Of a stretch of 64,000 nt of DNA, positions 8,921 through 18,226 are shown in pieces (within the stretch, counting starts at the first letter, position 1; the number at the start of each line of letters is the position of its first letter). The position numbers were made by a program, and so were the translations under genes. The DNA comes from an uncultured Porphyromonadaceae bacterium. GTDB taxonomy: Bacteria > Bacteroidota > Bacteroidia > Bacteroidales > Muribaculaceae. Location: contig CANSRU010000004.1 in NCBI GenBank assembly GCA_947649495.1, forward strand, positions 1-64,000, written 5' to 3'. The notes below the pieces were generated by a model. The model did not search any database and was not told where the DNA came from. It saw only the letters and a list, made by a program, of their open reading frames with translations.

Positions 8921-9289
8921 TTATTCAAAATAAAACCTGTTGCCGTTTGAGCGAAGCGTAACCTTACGAGGAAATGCGTCGCGCTTCTGTATCTCTTTGA
9001 GGACATAAAGGATTTCGGCAGACCCTGTGAAAAATTTCTGCGATTCAGATTCCGGGCTGTCCTTGCTCGGTCGGATTTGCACGAGTGTCTGTCCTGCCGT
9101 TCCTTTCTGCTTGCTGAAACGGGTGGGGATGTCTTCAAGGAATTTGAAAACCCAGAACGAAGTGTTCACAATCTTCGACTGCTTGATTTCGTCTCCGATG
9201 AGGCTTCGGCTGTTCTCGTCTCTTGGGATTCTGAGGAAGGCAAGGCTTCCGTCATCTACTCCCTGCTGTACGTTGTCTTCATTGTTCAT
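8921..9289 (-). CDS. Putative DGR accessory protein (Avd position, not Avd-like)
   Basis: A 122-aa protein between target gene 1 and the TR, exactly where Avd is found in many DGRs (target, accessory, TR, RT). The sequence does not look like the four-helix Avd bundle: it has alternating hydrophobic segments (SLAFLRIP, SFWVFKFLED, TLVQIRPS, EILYVLKEIQ, FPRKVTLRSNGNRFYFE) suggesting a beta-rich fold. Basic C-terminal residues could contact RNA. The role in mutagenic retrohoming is inferred from position alone. Confidence 0.6.
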   Translation of the reverse strand: MNNEDNVQQGVDDGSLAFLRIPRDENSRSLIGDEIKQSKIVNTSFWVFKFLEDIPTRFSKQKGTAGQTLVQIRPSKDSPESESQKFFTGSAEILYVLKEIQKRDAFPRKVTLRSNGNRFYFE

Positions 9290-9323
9290 GTCTGTAATGT
9301 TTTGAGGTTATTGGTTTGGTTAA

Positions 9324-9360
9324 GACCCTGCTCCCCATCGGGGGACGAGGAGCGAGGGTC
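9324..9360 (-). other. Hairpin just downstream of VR1
   Basis: GACCCT pairs with AGGGTC, and the inner arms GCTCC/GGAGC and CCCC/GGGG pair too, giving a long imperfect hairpin. It starts about 24 bp beyond the VR1 end on the coding strand and 11 bp past the target stop codon. The Bordetella phage DGR needs a hairpin after its VR for efficient retrohoming, so this may be the equivalent. It has no T-run, which argues against an intrinsic terminator. Confidence 0.45.
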
Positions 9361-9370
9361 GGGGGTCGTG

Positions 9371-10813
9371 TTAATCGGGTAAAAAGCAAAGGCGAGAGCC
9401 GATGCGCGCATGCGTACGCGAGGGGGCGCTAATCGAGCTCGCAAAGGCGAGACCCGCAAACGCACCGCGATACGCGTCACCGCCGAACAGGACACCACGG
9501 AGCGTCTCTGCTGTGGGTATGTTCGTGTAGTGATAATCGCAGAAGAACGTGGTGCTTCCACCGCCTGTGCAAAGGGTCGGCATGATGTCACCCTCCTCGC
9601 CGAAGATTATCTCCTTGACATATCCATCGGTTCGGGCTTCATTGCCTACGTGGTGGTATCCGTCGTATCCGTTGTCCTTAAACTTGGAGGGGTCGGAGCA
9701 GACGAATACCTTGCTCAGTTCGTCTCCGCCGTTGGCTGCTGTGGGAGAGATGCGGACGTTGATGCCGTCTGTCCACTGCCAAATATGACCGAAGGGGTTC
9801 TCTACGCCACGATAGCGAGGAACGGAGACAGAGACGGTGGTGGCGTTGTATTCCGAGGGCATATCGAATGAAACAACGCCTGTGCCGTTGCCGATGCTGT
9901 CCGTATAACCGCAGGGAATAAAGGGATAGTAGCCGTTGAAGGTGTTCCACTTTCCTTCGTCGAGTGTTGTCACACCTGCACCGAGACCGCCCTGCTTATA
10001 GCCCTCGGTGGTCGGCTCTGCGTTAAATGCCGCCTGTGTATTGAGGTTGGCATATTCGACCACGAAGAGCCAATAGAGGGTCTTCTGTACATCGTAGGTC
10101 ATGCAGTTCCATTCGGTGGAGTTAGCCTTGCGGTTTCGGGCGTAGGTTCTGAAATTCGTGCGGCTGATGGAGGTCGCCGGGACACCGAGTTGTGTTTTTG
10201 CTGTGCCGTCGAGAGTAGCGTTGTTGTTGCCGCCACGGTAGTCTGCGGTGTTATTGGCTACGGATGCCAGCTTGTTGGTCGAGCGTTGTACGGTGGCTTC
10301 GTATGCCGAAACGTAGCACTTGGGGACTTGATGGTATCCGGGCAGCGGAAATTCTGAAAGCATAACGCGCTGTTTGTTTCCGTCCGTGATAAAGCGGCGG
10401 TAGTGCAGAGGAATTTCTACCATGACCTGTCCGTGCGAGCCGTCGCGGTGCTGTCCTGTCCAGTTTTTGGGGTCGAGGTATTCGACCACTTCGCCCTCAT
10501 CATTGAGGAGGACACCACGCATCCTGTTATGGATTGGGAGCGATTTGTGTAGGGCTACACTGCCGATGCGTGTGCAAACCGAGGAACTTACCGTCTTGTC
10601 TCGCTCGATGCCGTATGCGCACTGTTCCTCAAGATATGGGAGGAGGGTAGCGAGTGCTGCTTTTTTGCTCTCGCCGTCGGTGTCGAGAACCTCGACGTAG
10701 AGGTCATAGGGATTTGTCCCTTTTACGTTTGGCAAGTCGGAGATCCGCTTGCCGTTCTGAAACGCTTCGATCAGTTGTTTGAGAAGCGATTCTTCTGCTG
10801 CTGTAAATGCCAT
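9371..10813 (-). CDS. DGR target 1: variable C-type-lectin-fold tail protein
   Basis: A 480-aa protein whose last 40 residues are VR1. The C-terminal half (WNCMTYDVQKTLYWLFVVEY, GHIWQWTDGI, YHHVGNEAR, GSRLCF at the end) has the features of the C-type-lectin/formylglycine-enzyme-like fold used by DGR targets to display variable residues. The N terminus is helical (AAEESLLKQLIEAFQNGKR), suitable for tail attachment. Being in the tail-fiber region, it is probably the diversified receptor-binding protein. The stop codon follows the VR by only four codons. Confidence 0.9.
   Translation of the reverse strand: MAFTAAEESLLKQLIEAFQNGKRISDLPNVKGTNPYDLYVEVLDTDGESKKAALATLLPYLEEQCAYGIERDKTVSSSVCTRIGSVALHKSLPIHNRMRGVLLNDEGEVVEYLDPKNWTGQHRDGSHGQVMVEIPLHYRRFITDGNKQRVMLSEFPLPGYHQVPKCYVSAYEATVQRSTNKLASVANNTADYRGGNNNATLDGTAKTQLGVPATSISRTNFRTYARNRKANSTEWNCMTYDVQKTLYWLFVVEYANLNTQAAFNAEPTTEGYKQGGLGAGVTTLDEGKWNTFNGYYPFIPCGYTDSIGNGTGVVSFDMPSEYNATTVSVSVPRYRGVENPFGHIWQWTDGINVRISPTAANGGDELSKVFVCSDPSKFKDNGYDGYHHVGNEARTDGYVKEIIFGEEGDIMPTLCTGGGSTTFFCDYHYTNIPTAETLRGVLFGGDAYRGAFAGLAFASSISAPSRTHARIGSRLCFLPD
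9384..9499 (-). repeat. DGR variable repeat 1 (VR1)
   Basis: A 116-bp copy of the TR that ends four codons before the stop of the target gene. By hand alignment about 19 positions differ at TR adenines (coding strand) and one at a non-adenine, the C-to-T in the IMH shared with VR2. TR Asn codons are replaced by Asp, Tyr, Arg, Phe, Ser, Ile and His here. This is the expected footprint of adenine-specific mutagenesis. Confidence 0.95.
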
Positions 10814-10839
10814 GTTGAAATTGTTGAATTGTTAAAAAA

Positions 10840-11640
10840 TCAGTTCAGCCTTATTGCTCCGCTTGAAATCAGCCGGAGCTTCTTCCGGGTATTGACCATG
10901 CGAAGTGTCGGGGCTTCTACCCTTATGATTATTGTTTTTGCGAGGTCGGTGTTGCAAGTCGGTATAATCTGCACCTCGCTTGCTCCGATTCCAACCACCT
11001 TAATTCTTCCTTTTTGGTCGATTCTGACGGCTTCGTTATCGGAAATGAATATGATGTTCGGCATCGTTCCATTGGGCGTGAGAGTGGCTTCTATGCGGTT
11101 CTCTGCGGTGTTTCCGTAGGTTATCCGGCTTATGGACTCCACTTTAAGTCCTGTCGGAATAAGTCGGGCAAGTGCGGCGATTGTCTGTTCCGTGGCTAAC
11201 TGCGCAGCGATAGTCGCTTCGTGTGCCTCTTCTGTCGCTTCTATTGCGGCGGTAGTCGCAGCGTCTGCATTGTTCTTGGCAGTGGTCGCTTGTCCGGCTG
11301 CGTCATTGGCGGCAGACGTTGCGGCATTTGCTTTCCCGGTAGCTGTGTTCGCATCGTAGGCTGCTTTGTTGGCTGCAGAGGTCGCTGTCCGGGCATTAGA
11401 AGCGGCGGTGGTTGCGCCCGATGTCGCTGTCTGCGCAGCGGTGGTAGCGGTTCGAGCCGCAGTGGTTGCCGCCTGTGCTTCTCGTGTCGCGGTTTCAGCG
11501 TTTTCTACTGCTGTGTTGGTCTTCTCCTCGACAAACTCAAGCGAGACCTTGACCGAGCGATTGTCTTTGTCTGTGCCGATTGTAAACAACCCTTTGAGGG
11601 ACGAGTAAAGTGGTAGTTCTGTAATCTTTATTTTTTTCAT
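10840..11640 (-). CDS. Tail fiber with Ala/Thr heptads and Ig-like domain
   Basis: A 266-aa protein; ATG at 11638-11640 (MKKIKITELPLYSSLKG) is preferred over longer readings that run into Dit. About residues 50-160 are a long run of TA(A/T)xxA heptads with almost no aromatic residues, suiting a trimeric coiled-coil rod. A Big_2-like Ig module follows (NIIFISDNEAVRIDQKGRI...VVGIGASEVQI). The end, LRMVNTRKKLRLISSGAIRLN, matches a motif at the ends of Dit and the extended tail tube protein. It lies between Dit and the DGR target. Confidence 0.75.
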   Translation of the reverse strand: MKKIKITELPLYSSLKGLFTIGTDKDNRSVKVSLEFVEEKTNTAVENAETATREAQAATTAARTATTAAQTATSGATTAASNARTATSAANKAAYDANTATGKANAATSAANDAAGQATTAKNNADAATTAAIEATEEAHEATIAAQLATEQTIAALARLIPTGLKVESISRITYGNTAENRIEATLTPNGTMPNIIFISDNEAVRIDQKGRIKVVGIGASEVQIIPTCNTDLAKTIIIRVEAPTLRMVNTRKKLRLISSGAIRLN

Positions 11641-11654
11641 CTTGAGGAATGATA

Positions 11655-12665
11655 TTAGTTGTTGAACCTTAATGTGCCGCTCCCGGTCAGCCTTAATGAT
11701 GCCCGGTTGTTCACGAAGCGCATCGACGGATATTTGAAGTAATCCGGCAGCATCTCGATAGCGTTCTCTCCGTCCTGCGTGAAGATGATGATGCCGTCCT
11801 CGGAAGCGAGAACATAATCGTCGCCGTTGAGCCGGAAAGAGTGCGTGAATGTGAGGGTCAGCGTGAACCGCAGCCATATCTTGTCTTCCGGGTAAAATTC
11901 CGAAACGCTTGCGCTCTTGTAGTGACATGGGAACTCCTGCTCCAATGAGGAAACCTCCAGCAGTCGCTCGTCGGGTCGCGTGAGGTCAAAAAGCAGAGCG
12001 TCGTAGTTGCGCCACAATTCATCGAGTGTCTCGGCTCGCATCAGGCAGTTCAGCTTAACGTCCTTGCTCTTGAATGTCACTGCTGCGTCATCGTATATTG
12101 CCCCGGACTGGGTTGCGATGTTGCGCAGGAGGTTCTCCTTGACGGCTGCTGTCTTCATTACTTCCGACAGACTTCCCTGCAATATCCGGCATCCGTAGTC
12201 CGTGAACGGCAATCCGTCGATGAGGTAGTCTTCCGCTCTCATGACGCTGCTTCTCGGTGCTTTGTAGCTGTATCCTTTGAGGGGGAAGTCGTTGCTGAAT
12301 TTGAGAGTGGCGAAGCCGAGGGTCTGTGCGTGGTCGAGGTTCGGCATCTGTGTCAGCCGAAGCGTGTACCGTCTTCCGATGTGGGCGCAGTTGAATTCGT
12401 GGTATGCCCTGTCCGAAAGCATCGTTACAAATTCGATGAACCGACTGAACAGACCGCCGTATGCGATGTTGATGGAGACTTCTTTCGTATTGAGTTTCGG
12501 GTCGGAGAGGTCGGCTTCGATGCCATCCTCCTCTTGCCAATCATTGTATTCGACGGTCTTAAGCGGAGGGTATGCGATTAGCTCGTTCCACCCTCCGCTC
12601 ACGACATAGACACCCCACTGCTTGTATGCGTCGTGTCCGTCGATGTATAGTCTCCCGGTCATCAT
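11655..12665 (-). CDS. Distal tail protein (Dit-like)
   Basis: A 336-aa protein placed after the tape measure, where siphophages encode Dit, the hub joining tail tube and tip. It is beta-rich with a repeated half structure (FSNDFPLKGYSYKAP ... LRFTLTLTFTHSFRLNGDDY), consistent with two domains. The C terminus (SMRFVNNRASLRLTGSGTLR) carries the motif also present at 10840-11640 and in the -1 frame after the tail tube protein. ATGA overlaps with the upstream gene at 12662. Assigned by order and fold impression. Confidence 0.7.
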   Translation of the reverse strand: MMTGRLYIDGHDAYKQWGVYVVSGGWNELIAYPPLKTVEYNDWQEEDGIEADLSDPKLNTKEVSINIAYGGLFSRFIEFVTMLSDRAYHEFNCAHIGRRYTLRLTQMPNLDHAQTLGFATLKFSNDFPLKGYSYKAPRSSVMRAEDYLIDGLPFTDYGCRILQGSLSEVMKTAAVKENLLRNIATQSGAIYDDAAVTFKSKDVKLNCLMRAETLDELWRNYDALLFDLTRPDERLLEVSSLEQEFPCHYKSASVSEFYPEDKIWLRFTLTLTFTHSFRLNGDDYVLASEDGIIIFTQDGENAIEMLPDYFKYPSMRFVNNRASLRLTGSGTLRFNN

Positions 12666-13153
12666 AAAATTATCGCATTGTCAGATGTTCTGCGGATTAT
12701 ATTGGTTGAGACTCCGGCTTCGGTTCTGACAACCGCCCAGCCGGAAGCGAGGACGGTTGCCGATGCTCCGTGCATGGTTATGACGGTATGATTCTCGCAA
12801 GTGTCGCATTTGATTGTTGCCGTTGTCTTGCCGATGAGAACTGCTGTCTTCGGATTCTTGAGTGTTATGTTCCCTGCGTCAATGTAGAAGCTATATTGCT
12901 CCGGGTTGAAACGCTTGAACAGACGGAATGTCGCAAGGTTTGGAAAATTCGCCGCGAGGCAAAATTCCACACCCTGCGGAGACGTGAACAGCCGGGCAAT
13001 CCCGGCGATGTCCTCCGTTCCTTTGAAAAGGTTGCAAGCGGCGAGTTTCTCTGCCACAACACTCATGTGGCTTGCTTCGCACCGCTGTCTGCGTTGTTCT
13101 TTGGCTATAAGCCATTGGCGGTGTATCCGCTCTATGATGTCTTTTGCTTCCAT
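12662..13153 (-). CDS. Tail protein between tape measure and Dit, unknown
   Basis: A 163-aa protein whose N-terminal third is helical and basic (IHRQWLIAKEQRRQRCEASH) and whose C-terminal part looks beta-rich (NITLKNPKTAVLIGKTTATI). It has a CDTC pair (KCDTCENH) that might bind metal with His residues. It starts 3 bp after the tape measure stop and overlaps Dit by ATGA, so it is expressed with tail genes. No family recognised. Confidence 0.6.
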   Translation of the reverse strand: MEAKDIIERIHRQWLIAKEQRRQRCEASHMSVVAEKLAACNLFKGTEDIAGIARLFTSPQGVEFCLAANFPNLATFRLFKRFNPEQYSFYIDAGNITLKNPKTAVLIGKTTATIKCDTCENHTVITMHGASATVLASGWAVVRTEAGVSTNIIRRTSDNAIIL

Positions 13154-13156
13154 AGG

Positions 13157-16100
13157 CTATGGCTTTAATTTAATTCCTTTGGTGGCTATATCGTCGAGGG
13201 TGTCTGTCATCTCTTGGATATTATTCTCCATGCGTTGAAGGCGTGCGCCGAACCCCTCGGTCTCCGTCTCGATGTTCATCACGCTTCGCAGGATTGCCTG
13301 TGTAATGGCGAGAATTGCTTTCGTGTTCTCGCTGATAGAGAAAGTATGCCCCTGCACCGCTGTCATGCGACCGTTGAGTTCGTCGATGCTGTCTTGGTCG
13401 GCTGTGGCGATTCCTTTCTGTGAGGCTTCTCGTTCCGCGTCGCTCGTGACCGTGAACATATTCTTGACGCTGTCCGGGAGATTCTCCCAAATGGCGGCGA
13501 AGTCTGCGCCCACTGCGTTGAGGTCATTGGCGAAGCCCTGCATGGAGTTGATGACGCTGTCGAGCCCTTGAAATTGTCCGTCTTTGAACCACTTGGCTTT
13601 ATACTTGTTGAAGATGTCTCCGAGAGGTTCTTCCAAGAACTTGCTTATAAGCATACGTTTCAGAACATCAGCGACAATCTCGTTAACCTTTTCGCCCCAT
13701 GCTTCGGCAGCGTCCTCTCCGGCTTGGAAGGCTTCAAAGAAGGCATCTGCAAGTTCTTCAGCGATTCCTGTTGAGGTGTCTCCGATGATGTCCTCGACCA
13801 TATCGTTAATCAGCTCGATAGACTGCTGTCCGAGTTCCTCGATTTTATTCTTCCATTCTTGGATTTGTCCGCTGTCGGAGTCTTTCTTCGAGGCTTCCGC
13901 GTTGATTTGCTCCTGTAGAAGTATCTGCTGCTGCGCGAGGTTCTTGAGCTGCTCGTTGGCTTGCTGATACTTCGCTCCACCGAGAGCCTTGTCTGCGGTG
14001 TAGGACATCGAACCATAAGCCTGTGCGAGTTTCTCTGCGGTCTTCTGCATCAGAACTTGGCTGTCGGAGGCTTTCATGAAATAAATCCACCATTTCTGCC
14101 AGCCTGCTGCTCCGGCTGCAAGTTCTACCTTTGTCTGCCACAGCGTCTTGTTAAGTCTATCTATGGCAGTGCCATATTGCTGCTGAACCCTGCCTATTTC
14201 TTGATGGTCGAGTTCCCACTGGAGTTGGTCGATGCGTTCTTGGAGGTGTTCTATCTCCTTTTGCTTCTCCTCATCATCGTTAAAGAGACTTGCTATCTGC
14301 ATCGCAATCTGTAAGGCTGCGCTTATAATCGTGAGGATTACCGAGGCTTTCTCCATCGTTGAAATGGCGGACGCTCCGGCTACAGCGGTAGCTTGCATCG
14401 AGGTTGAGCTCATCTGCACAAGTTGAACGATGCCATTAATCATCGTGAGCGTGGAGGAGGCGAATTGTCCGCACTCGGATATTATTTCGCCGACCGTGCC
14501 ACCGATGGTATCGCCCATGCTCTCGAATTCTTTCTCTACCTCGTTCAGAGTCTTGTATAGGTCTTCCCACTCCTTTATGGTGCGCTTTCCGGGATTGGTC
14601 TGATTCTTGGCGTTAGCCTTGTTTACAGCCGTCTGTGCAGTAGCGACCTTTGCTCGTGCCTGTGCGAGTTGCTGTGGGTCGGCTGTTCCGCTCTTTTCGA
14701 GTTCGTCGAGGTTCTTCTTTGCCTGTTCAAGAACTGCGTTGAGCTGCTTGAGGGAGAGGTTTGCGATTTCCTCGCACCATGCTTGGTATGTCTCCTCTCG
14801 TGAAGCAAACTGCTCGTCAACTGCTTTGAGGGCTTCTGTCTCCTGTCGGTCGAGTTCATCGAGGTTGCCTTGCGTCACACCTTTCCGCATGACCTTGTTG
14901 CCGTCTGCATCGGTCTTGAATGTGCCGTCTTCGTTTTTCTCGTAGAGGGCATCGCGCTTCCGGGTATATTCTTCGGTTATCTTGAGACGCTGTTGCTCGT
15001 AGGTCAGCACGTCTCCGAGCATCTTGTCAAGTGCTTCCTTTTCTCCCTGCGCCCGGATTTCCGTAGCAATCCGGGAGTAGGCTTTGAGTTGGTCGAGCAT
15101 ACCCTGCAAGCGGTCTGCTTCTGCATTTTTGCCTTGCTCCCGAAGGGCAGCGACGTTGGCTTCTGACAAATAATCATCAGAAACCGACGAGCGATCGAAT
15201 GTCAGACCGTTCTTTTTGGCGGTGGGATTTGCGTTCTCCCATTCGAGTTCTTTGAGGTCGCGGATTCCCTCAAGCATTTCTGCGCGTCTCTGCTGATTAG
15301 CAAACACGAGGCGGTCGTAGTTAAGCTCGACCTGCTTGAGTTCTTTTTCCACTCCGTCCTTGAGCAAATCTATTTCGTTCTGTCGTATGTCGAATTCCGC
15401 TTCTCTTTGAGCCTTGATGACCGATTCGGCGTATTCCTTGATTTTCTGATTACGCTCTGCCGTCTGAACTGCGATTTGGTTGTCTTCTCGCTCCTGTTTT
15501 GCAGCCGCTGTTTCTCCACGTTTTGCGCTCCCGGTTACGTTGTAACCTTGCACCTTTTGGTCGGCACGAAGAATTTCAGCAGCAAGCGCACGACCTTTTT
15601 TGCTTGTGCGCTCTGCTTCTGTCATGGCATCATATTCAGCCTGCTTCGCTTTCTTGTAATCCTCCCAATCTTTTTTGTTGTACTGGGCTTCGGTCTTGGC
15701 TGCGGCGGCAGGAGCGGTTTTCTTCTCCGGGGCTTTACCGTACATGGCTTCGGCTTGGGCGAGTGCATCGTCATACACTTTGCGAGCCTTGCCAATTTTG
15801 CTATAAATTTCGGTTATTTCGTTTGTTGTGTATGTGAGTGTCTGTGCCCCTATGTTGGTCATGGGGTCTCCGGGAAGATATTTCTCATGTTTGACATCCC
15901 AGCCTTTTAGCCAATCAGCATTAAGCGTAGCAATCGTGCCGCCATTCTGAATGTGTCGTTTGAGTTGGTCGAAATAGTCAAGGTACAGGAGCTGTCCACT
16001 CTTGTTTTTCTTGTTGCCATATCGGTTTTTGAGGGCTTCCTGCAATTTCTTCATCTGCTCACCCTCTGCCTGTCCGTATGCGTCGGCTTCTCCCTTGACA

Positions 16101-18223
16101 GCGGCTTCCATTGCCCTTGCACGGGCTGCTTCAAGTGCCGCCTGTTTAACGGCTTTGTATGCAGCTTCAACATCTTTGAGGGTGGCAATTTCGTTGTTCA
16201 ACCCTTGCAGATAGCTTCCGTACTGACTGAGGATTGCATCTTTGGCATCCTTGTATTCCTGCGTTCCCTCTTTGGCATTTTTAAGGCGAGTGAAGAGGGT
16301 GTCAATCTGTATCTGCTCCGATGCGCAGGTCGCATTAAAATCCTCATTGACCTTGTTGAGGCGCTCCTGTGCTCTCTGTGCATCGGTCTGATAAGTGATG
16401 AGCTTGTATATCCCATAACCTAATGCCACAACCGCTGCTGCCGCAATCGCCCACGGGTTTGCCATGATGACGGCATTGAGCTTGGCGGCTACGGCTGTCA
16501 GTTTGGTCTTTGCGGCTGACAGAAACCCGGTTGCGGTCGCGTTGGCTGTCTCTGCTGCGGTATCGAGAGCCGTTTCGATTGTTCCGGCTTTTCTGACGGC
16601 AGTATTCACATCCGCCGCTTTGCTCTGAACCTCTCGTGCGGCTGTGTTACGGACTTTGGAAGCTGTGTTGAGTTCTTCCTGTGCTGTCTCCAGCGCGGCT
16701 TCTGCGGTCGCTATTTTCTTCGAGGTCGTAGCATCAACTTGTGCCGCCATCTCCTTTCGGAGTGCGACGATGTTGCGGCTATGCTGAACTTCTTCGGCTC
16801 GCGCAGTCGCAATTTTTTCGCTGATTGTGGCTATCTCCCGGTTCTTGGCTGCTATGACCTCCTGCGAGGCTCCGGCTTCCTTGAGAGCCCTTGCCTGTGC
16901 TATGGCAGCGTTCTTCTGTTCCTCCAACTTGACCGCAAGGAGGGCAGCTCGGCTCTGCGCTTCGCTCTCCGCTGCTATCTTCTTGATTGTTGAAGACTGT
17001 TGGTCTGCGGCTGCGGAAGCGTAGGCTGCTTCCACCTCTGCTTGTCGTGAAGCCACCTTTTCCGCAGCCGCGACCTTTGCCGATTCTGCTGTTGCGAGAC
17101 GCTCTCGTGCGGCGGTCAGCTCTACTTGTGTCGTTTGGGCGAGCTGTATCTGCCGCTCCATCTCGGTCTTCATTTCAGCAATCACGGCAGCACGATAGGC
17201 TTCCGAGGTCTCTGCAAGACCGAGTTTTGAGATTTTGGCTTTCTGCTCTGCTGTCATGACAGCGTAGATTTGAGCCGCTTCTTCTGTATGCTTTATCGCT
17301 GTTACGCTGCGGCGCACGGCTTCTGTTGCGATGAGTGCCGCTTTGTATGCTCCGTATGTCCCGACAATAACTGCGAGGATTTCTGCGATTTCCTTATAGT
17401 GCTTGACTATGGTTGTAGCACCACCGATGACCTCGACGGTCGCTCCCTGTGCGGCTGTACCGAGGTCATTGTACATATCATCGATTGCGCCCTGTAAATT
17501 GGAGATTGCGCCCTGCGTTCCTTTGCTCTGTTTCTCAAGCATCCCGTAGAACTTGCCCCCGGCAGAGGTTGCTGAAATAAAGGCTTCCGTTACCATCTCG
17601 GTCGTGATTTTGCCTTTCTCCATTTCCTCTTTGAGTTCGCCTATCGACTTTCCTGTCTTCTCGCTGATGACCGACAAGGGGTTGAACCCTGCGTTAATCA
17701 TCTGCAAAAGGTCTTGACCCATCAGTTTTCCTGTCGCGCTCATCTGCGAAAAGGCAAGAGTGAGGGAATTGAATTTCTGCGCGTCGCCCATCGAAATATC
17801 TCCAATCGCCCGGAGCATCGGCATGACCTTTTCGGCTTCAATATTAAAAGCGAGCATGGTCTGTGCGCCCGAAGCGAGGTCTTTCAGCATCATGGGCGTG
17901 TTCACGGCAAATTCCCTGATGTCTTTGAACATCGCAGAACCCTTGATGTCGCTTCCGAGGAGAGTGTTGAACGAGATTTCAAAACTTTCAATCTCTCCAC
18001 GGAGTTGTATAATGTTGGAGGTAAATTCTTTAATTTGCCCCACAGCAAAAACACCTCCTGCGGCTTTTGCTATTCTGCCGAAGGTGGCATCCATCTTATT
18101 GCCCTCCTGTACTGCGGTCTGCCCGATACTTGCGAGTATGTTCCGGGATTCTGCCGCGTCGCTGCGGAGCTGTGAATTGTCTATGCCTGTGGCGTAGAAT
18201 AGTCTGCCGTTATCAGTGTTCAT
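13157..18223 (-). CDS. Tape measure protein
   Basis: A 1688-aa protein that sets tail length and is ejected into the host. The N terminus (FNTLLGSDIKGSAMFKDIRE, then FAVNTPMMLKDLASGAQTML and AFNIEAEKVMPMLRAIGDIS) matches the tape-measure N-terminal domain. Long Ala/Glu/Lys coiled coils follow (about residues 340-560 and 850-1100) with hydrophobic segments (AEILAVIVGTYGAYKAAL; NPWAIAAAAVVALGYGIYKL). At 0.15 nm per residue the tail would be about 250 nm, so a siphovirus. It lies directly after the frameshifting chaperones, the standard order. Confidence 0.95.
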   Translation of the reverse strand: MNTDNGRLFYATGIDNSQLRSDAAESRNILASIGQTAVQEGNKMDATFGRIAKAAGGVFAVGQIKEFTSNIIQLRGEIESFEISFNTLLGSDIKGSAMFKDIREFAVNTPMMLKDLASGAQTMLAFNIEAEKVMPMLRAIGDISMGDAQKFNSLTLAFSQMSATGKLMGQDLLQMINAGFNPLSVISEKTGKSIGELKEEMEKGKITTEMVTEAFISATSAGGKFYGMLEKQSKGTQGAISNLQGAIDDMYNDLGTAAQGATVEVIGGATTIVKHYKEIAEILAVIVGTYGAYKAALIATEAVRRSVTAIKHTEEAAQIYAVMTAEQKAKISKLGLAETSEAYRAAVIAEMKTEMERQIQLAQTTQVELTAARERLATAESAKVAAAEKVASRQAEVEAAYASAAADQQSSTIKKIAAESEAQSRAALLAVKLEEQKNAAIAQARALKEAGASQEVIAAKNREIATISEKIATARAEEVQHSRNIVALRKEMAAQVDATTSKKIATAEAALETAQEELNTASKVRNTAAREVQSKAADVNTAVRKAGTIETALDTAAETANATATGFLSAAKTKLTAVAAKLNAVIMANPWAIAAAAVVALGYGIYKLITYQTDAQRAQERLNKVNEDFNATCASEQIQIDTLFTRLKNAKEGTQEYKDAKDAILSQYGSYLQGLNNEIATLKDVEAAYKAVKQAALEAARARAMEAAVKGEADAYGQAEGEQMKKLQEALKNRYGNKKNKSGQLLYLDYFDQLKRHIQNGGTIATLNADWLKGWDVKHEKYLPGDPMTNIGAQTLTYTTNEITEIYSKIGKARKVYDDALAQAEAMYGKAPEKKTAPAAAAKTEAQYNKKDWEDYKKAKQAEYDAMTEAERTSKKGRALAAEILRADQKVQGYNVTGSAKRGETAAAKQEREDNQIAVQTAERNQKIKEYAESVIKAQREAEFDIRQNEIDLLKDGVEKELKQVELNYDRLVFANQQRRAEMLEGIRDLKELEWENANPTAKKNGLTFDRSSVSDDYLSEANVAALREQGKNAEADRLQGMLDQLKAYSRIATEIRAQGEKEALDKMLGDVLTYEQQRLKITEEYTRKRDALYEKNEDGTFKTDADGNKVMRKGVTQGNLDELDRQETEALKAVDEQFASREETYQAWCEEIANLSLKQLNAVLEQAKKNLDELEKSGTADPQQLAQARAKVATAQTAVNKANAKNQTNPGKRTIKEWEDLYKTLNEVEKEFESMGDTIGGTVGEIISECGQFASSTLTMINGIVQLVQMSSTSMQATAVAGASAISTMEKASVILTIISAALQIAMQIASLFNDDEEKQKEIEHLQERIDQLQWELDHQEIGRVQQQYGTAIDRLNKTLWQTKVELAAGAAGWQKWWIYFMKASDSQVLMQKTAEKLAQAYGSMSYTADKALGGAKYQQANEQLKNLAQQQILLQEQINAEASKKDSDSGQIQEWKNKIEELGQQSIELINDMVEDIIGDTSTGIAEELADAFFEAFQAGEDAAEAWGEKVNEIVADVLKRMLISKFLEEPLGDIFNKYKAKWFKDGQFQGLDSVINSMQGFANDLNAVGADFAAIWENLPDSVKNMFTVTSDAEREASQKGIATADQDSIDELNGRMTAVQGHTFSISENTKAILAITQAILRSVMNIETETEGFGARLQRMENNIQEMTDTLDDIATKGIKLKP

Positions 18224-18226
18224 TGT

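Noticed and set aside
11641-11928. N-terminal extension of the 10840-11640 fiber
   Set aside because: It overlaps the Dit gene in another frame and is Arg/His-rich shadow sequence; MKKIKITELP is the natural start.
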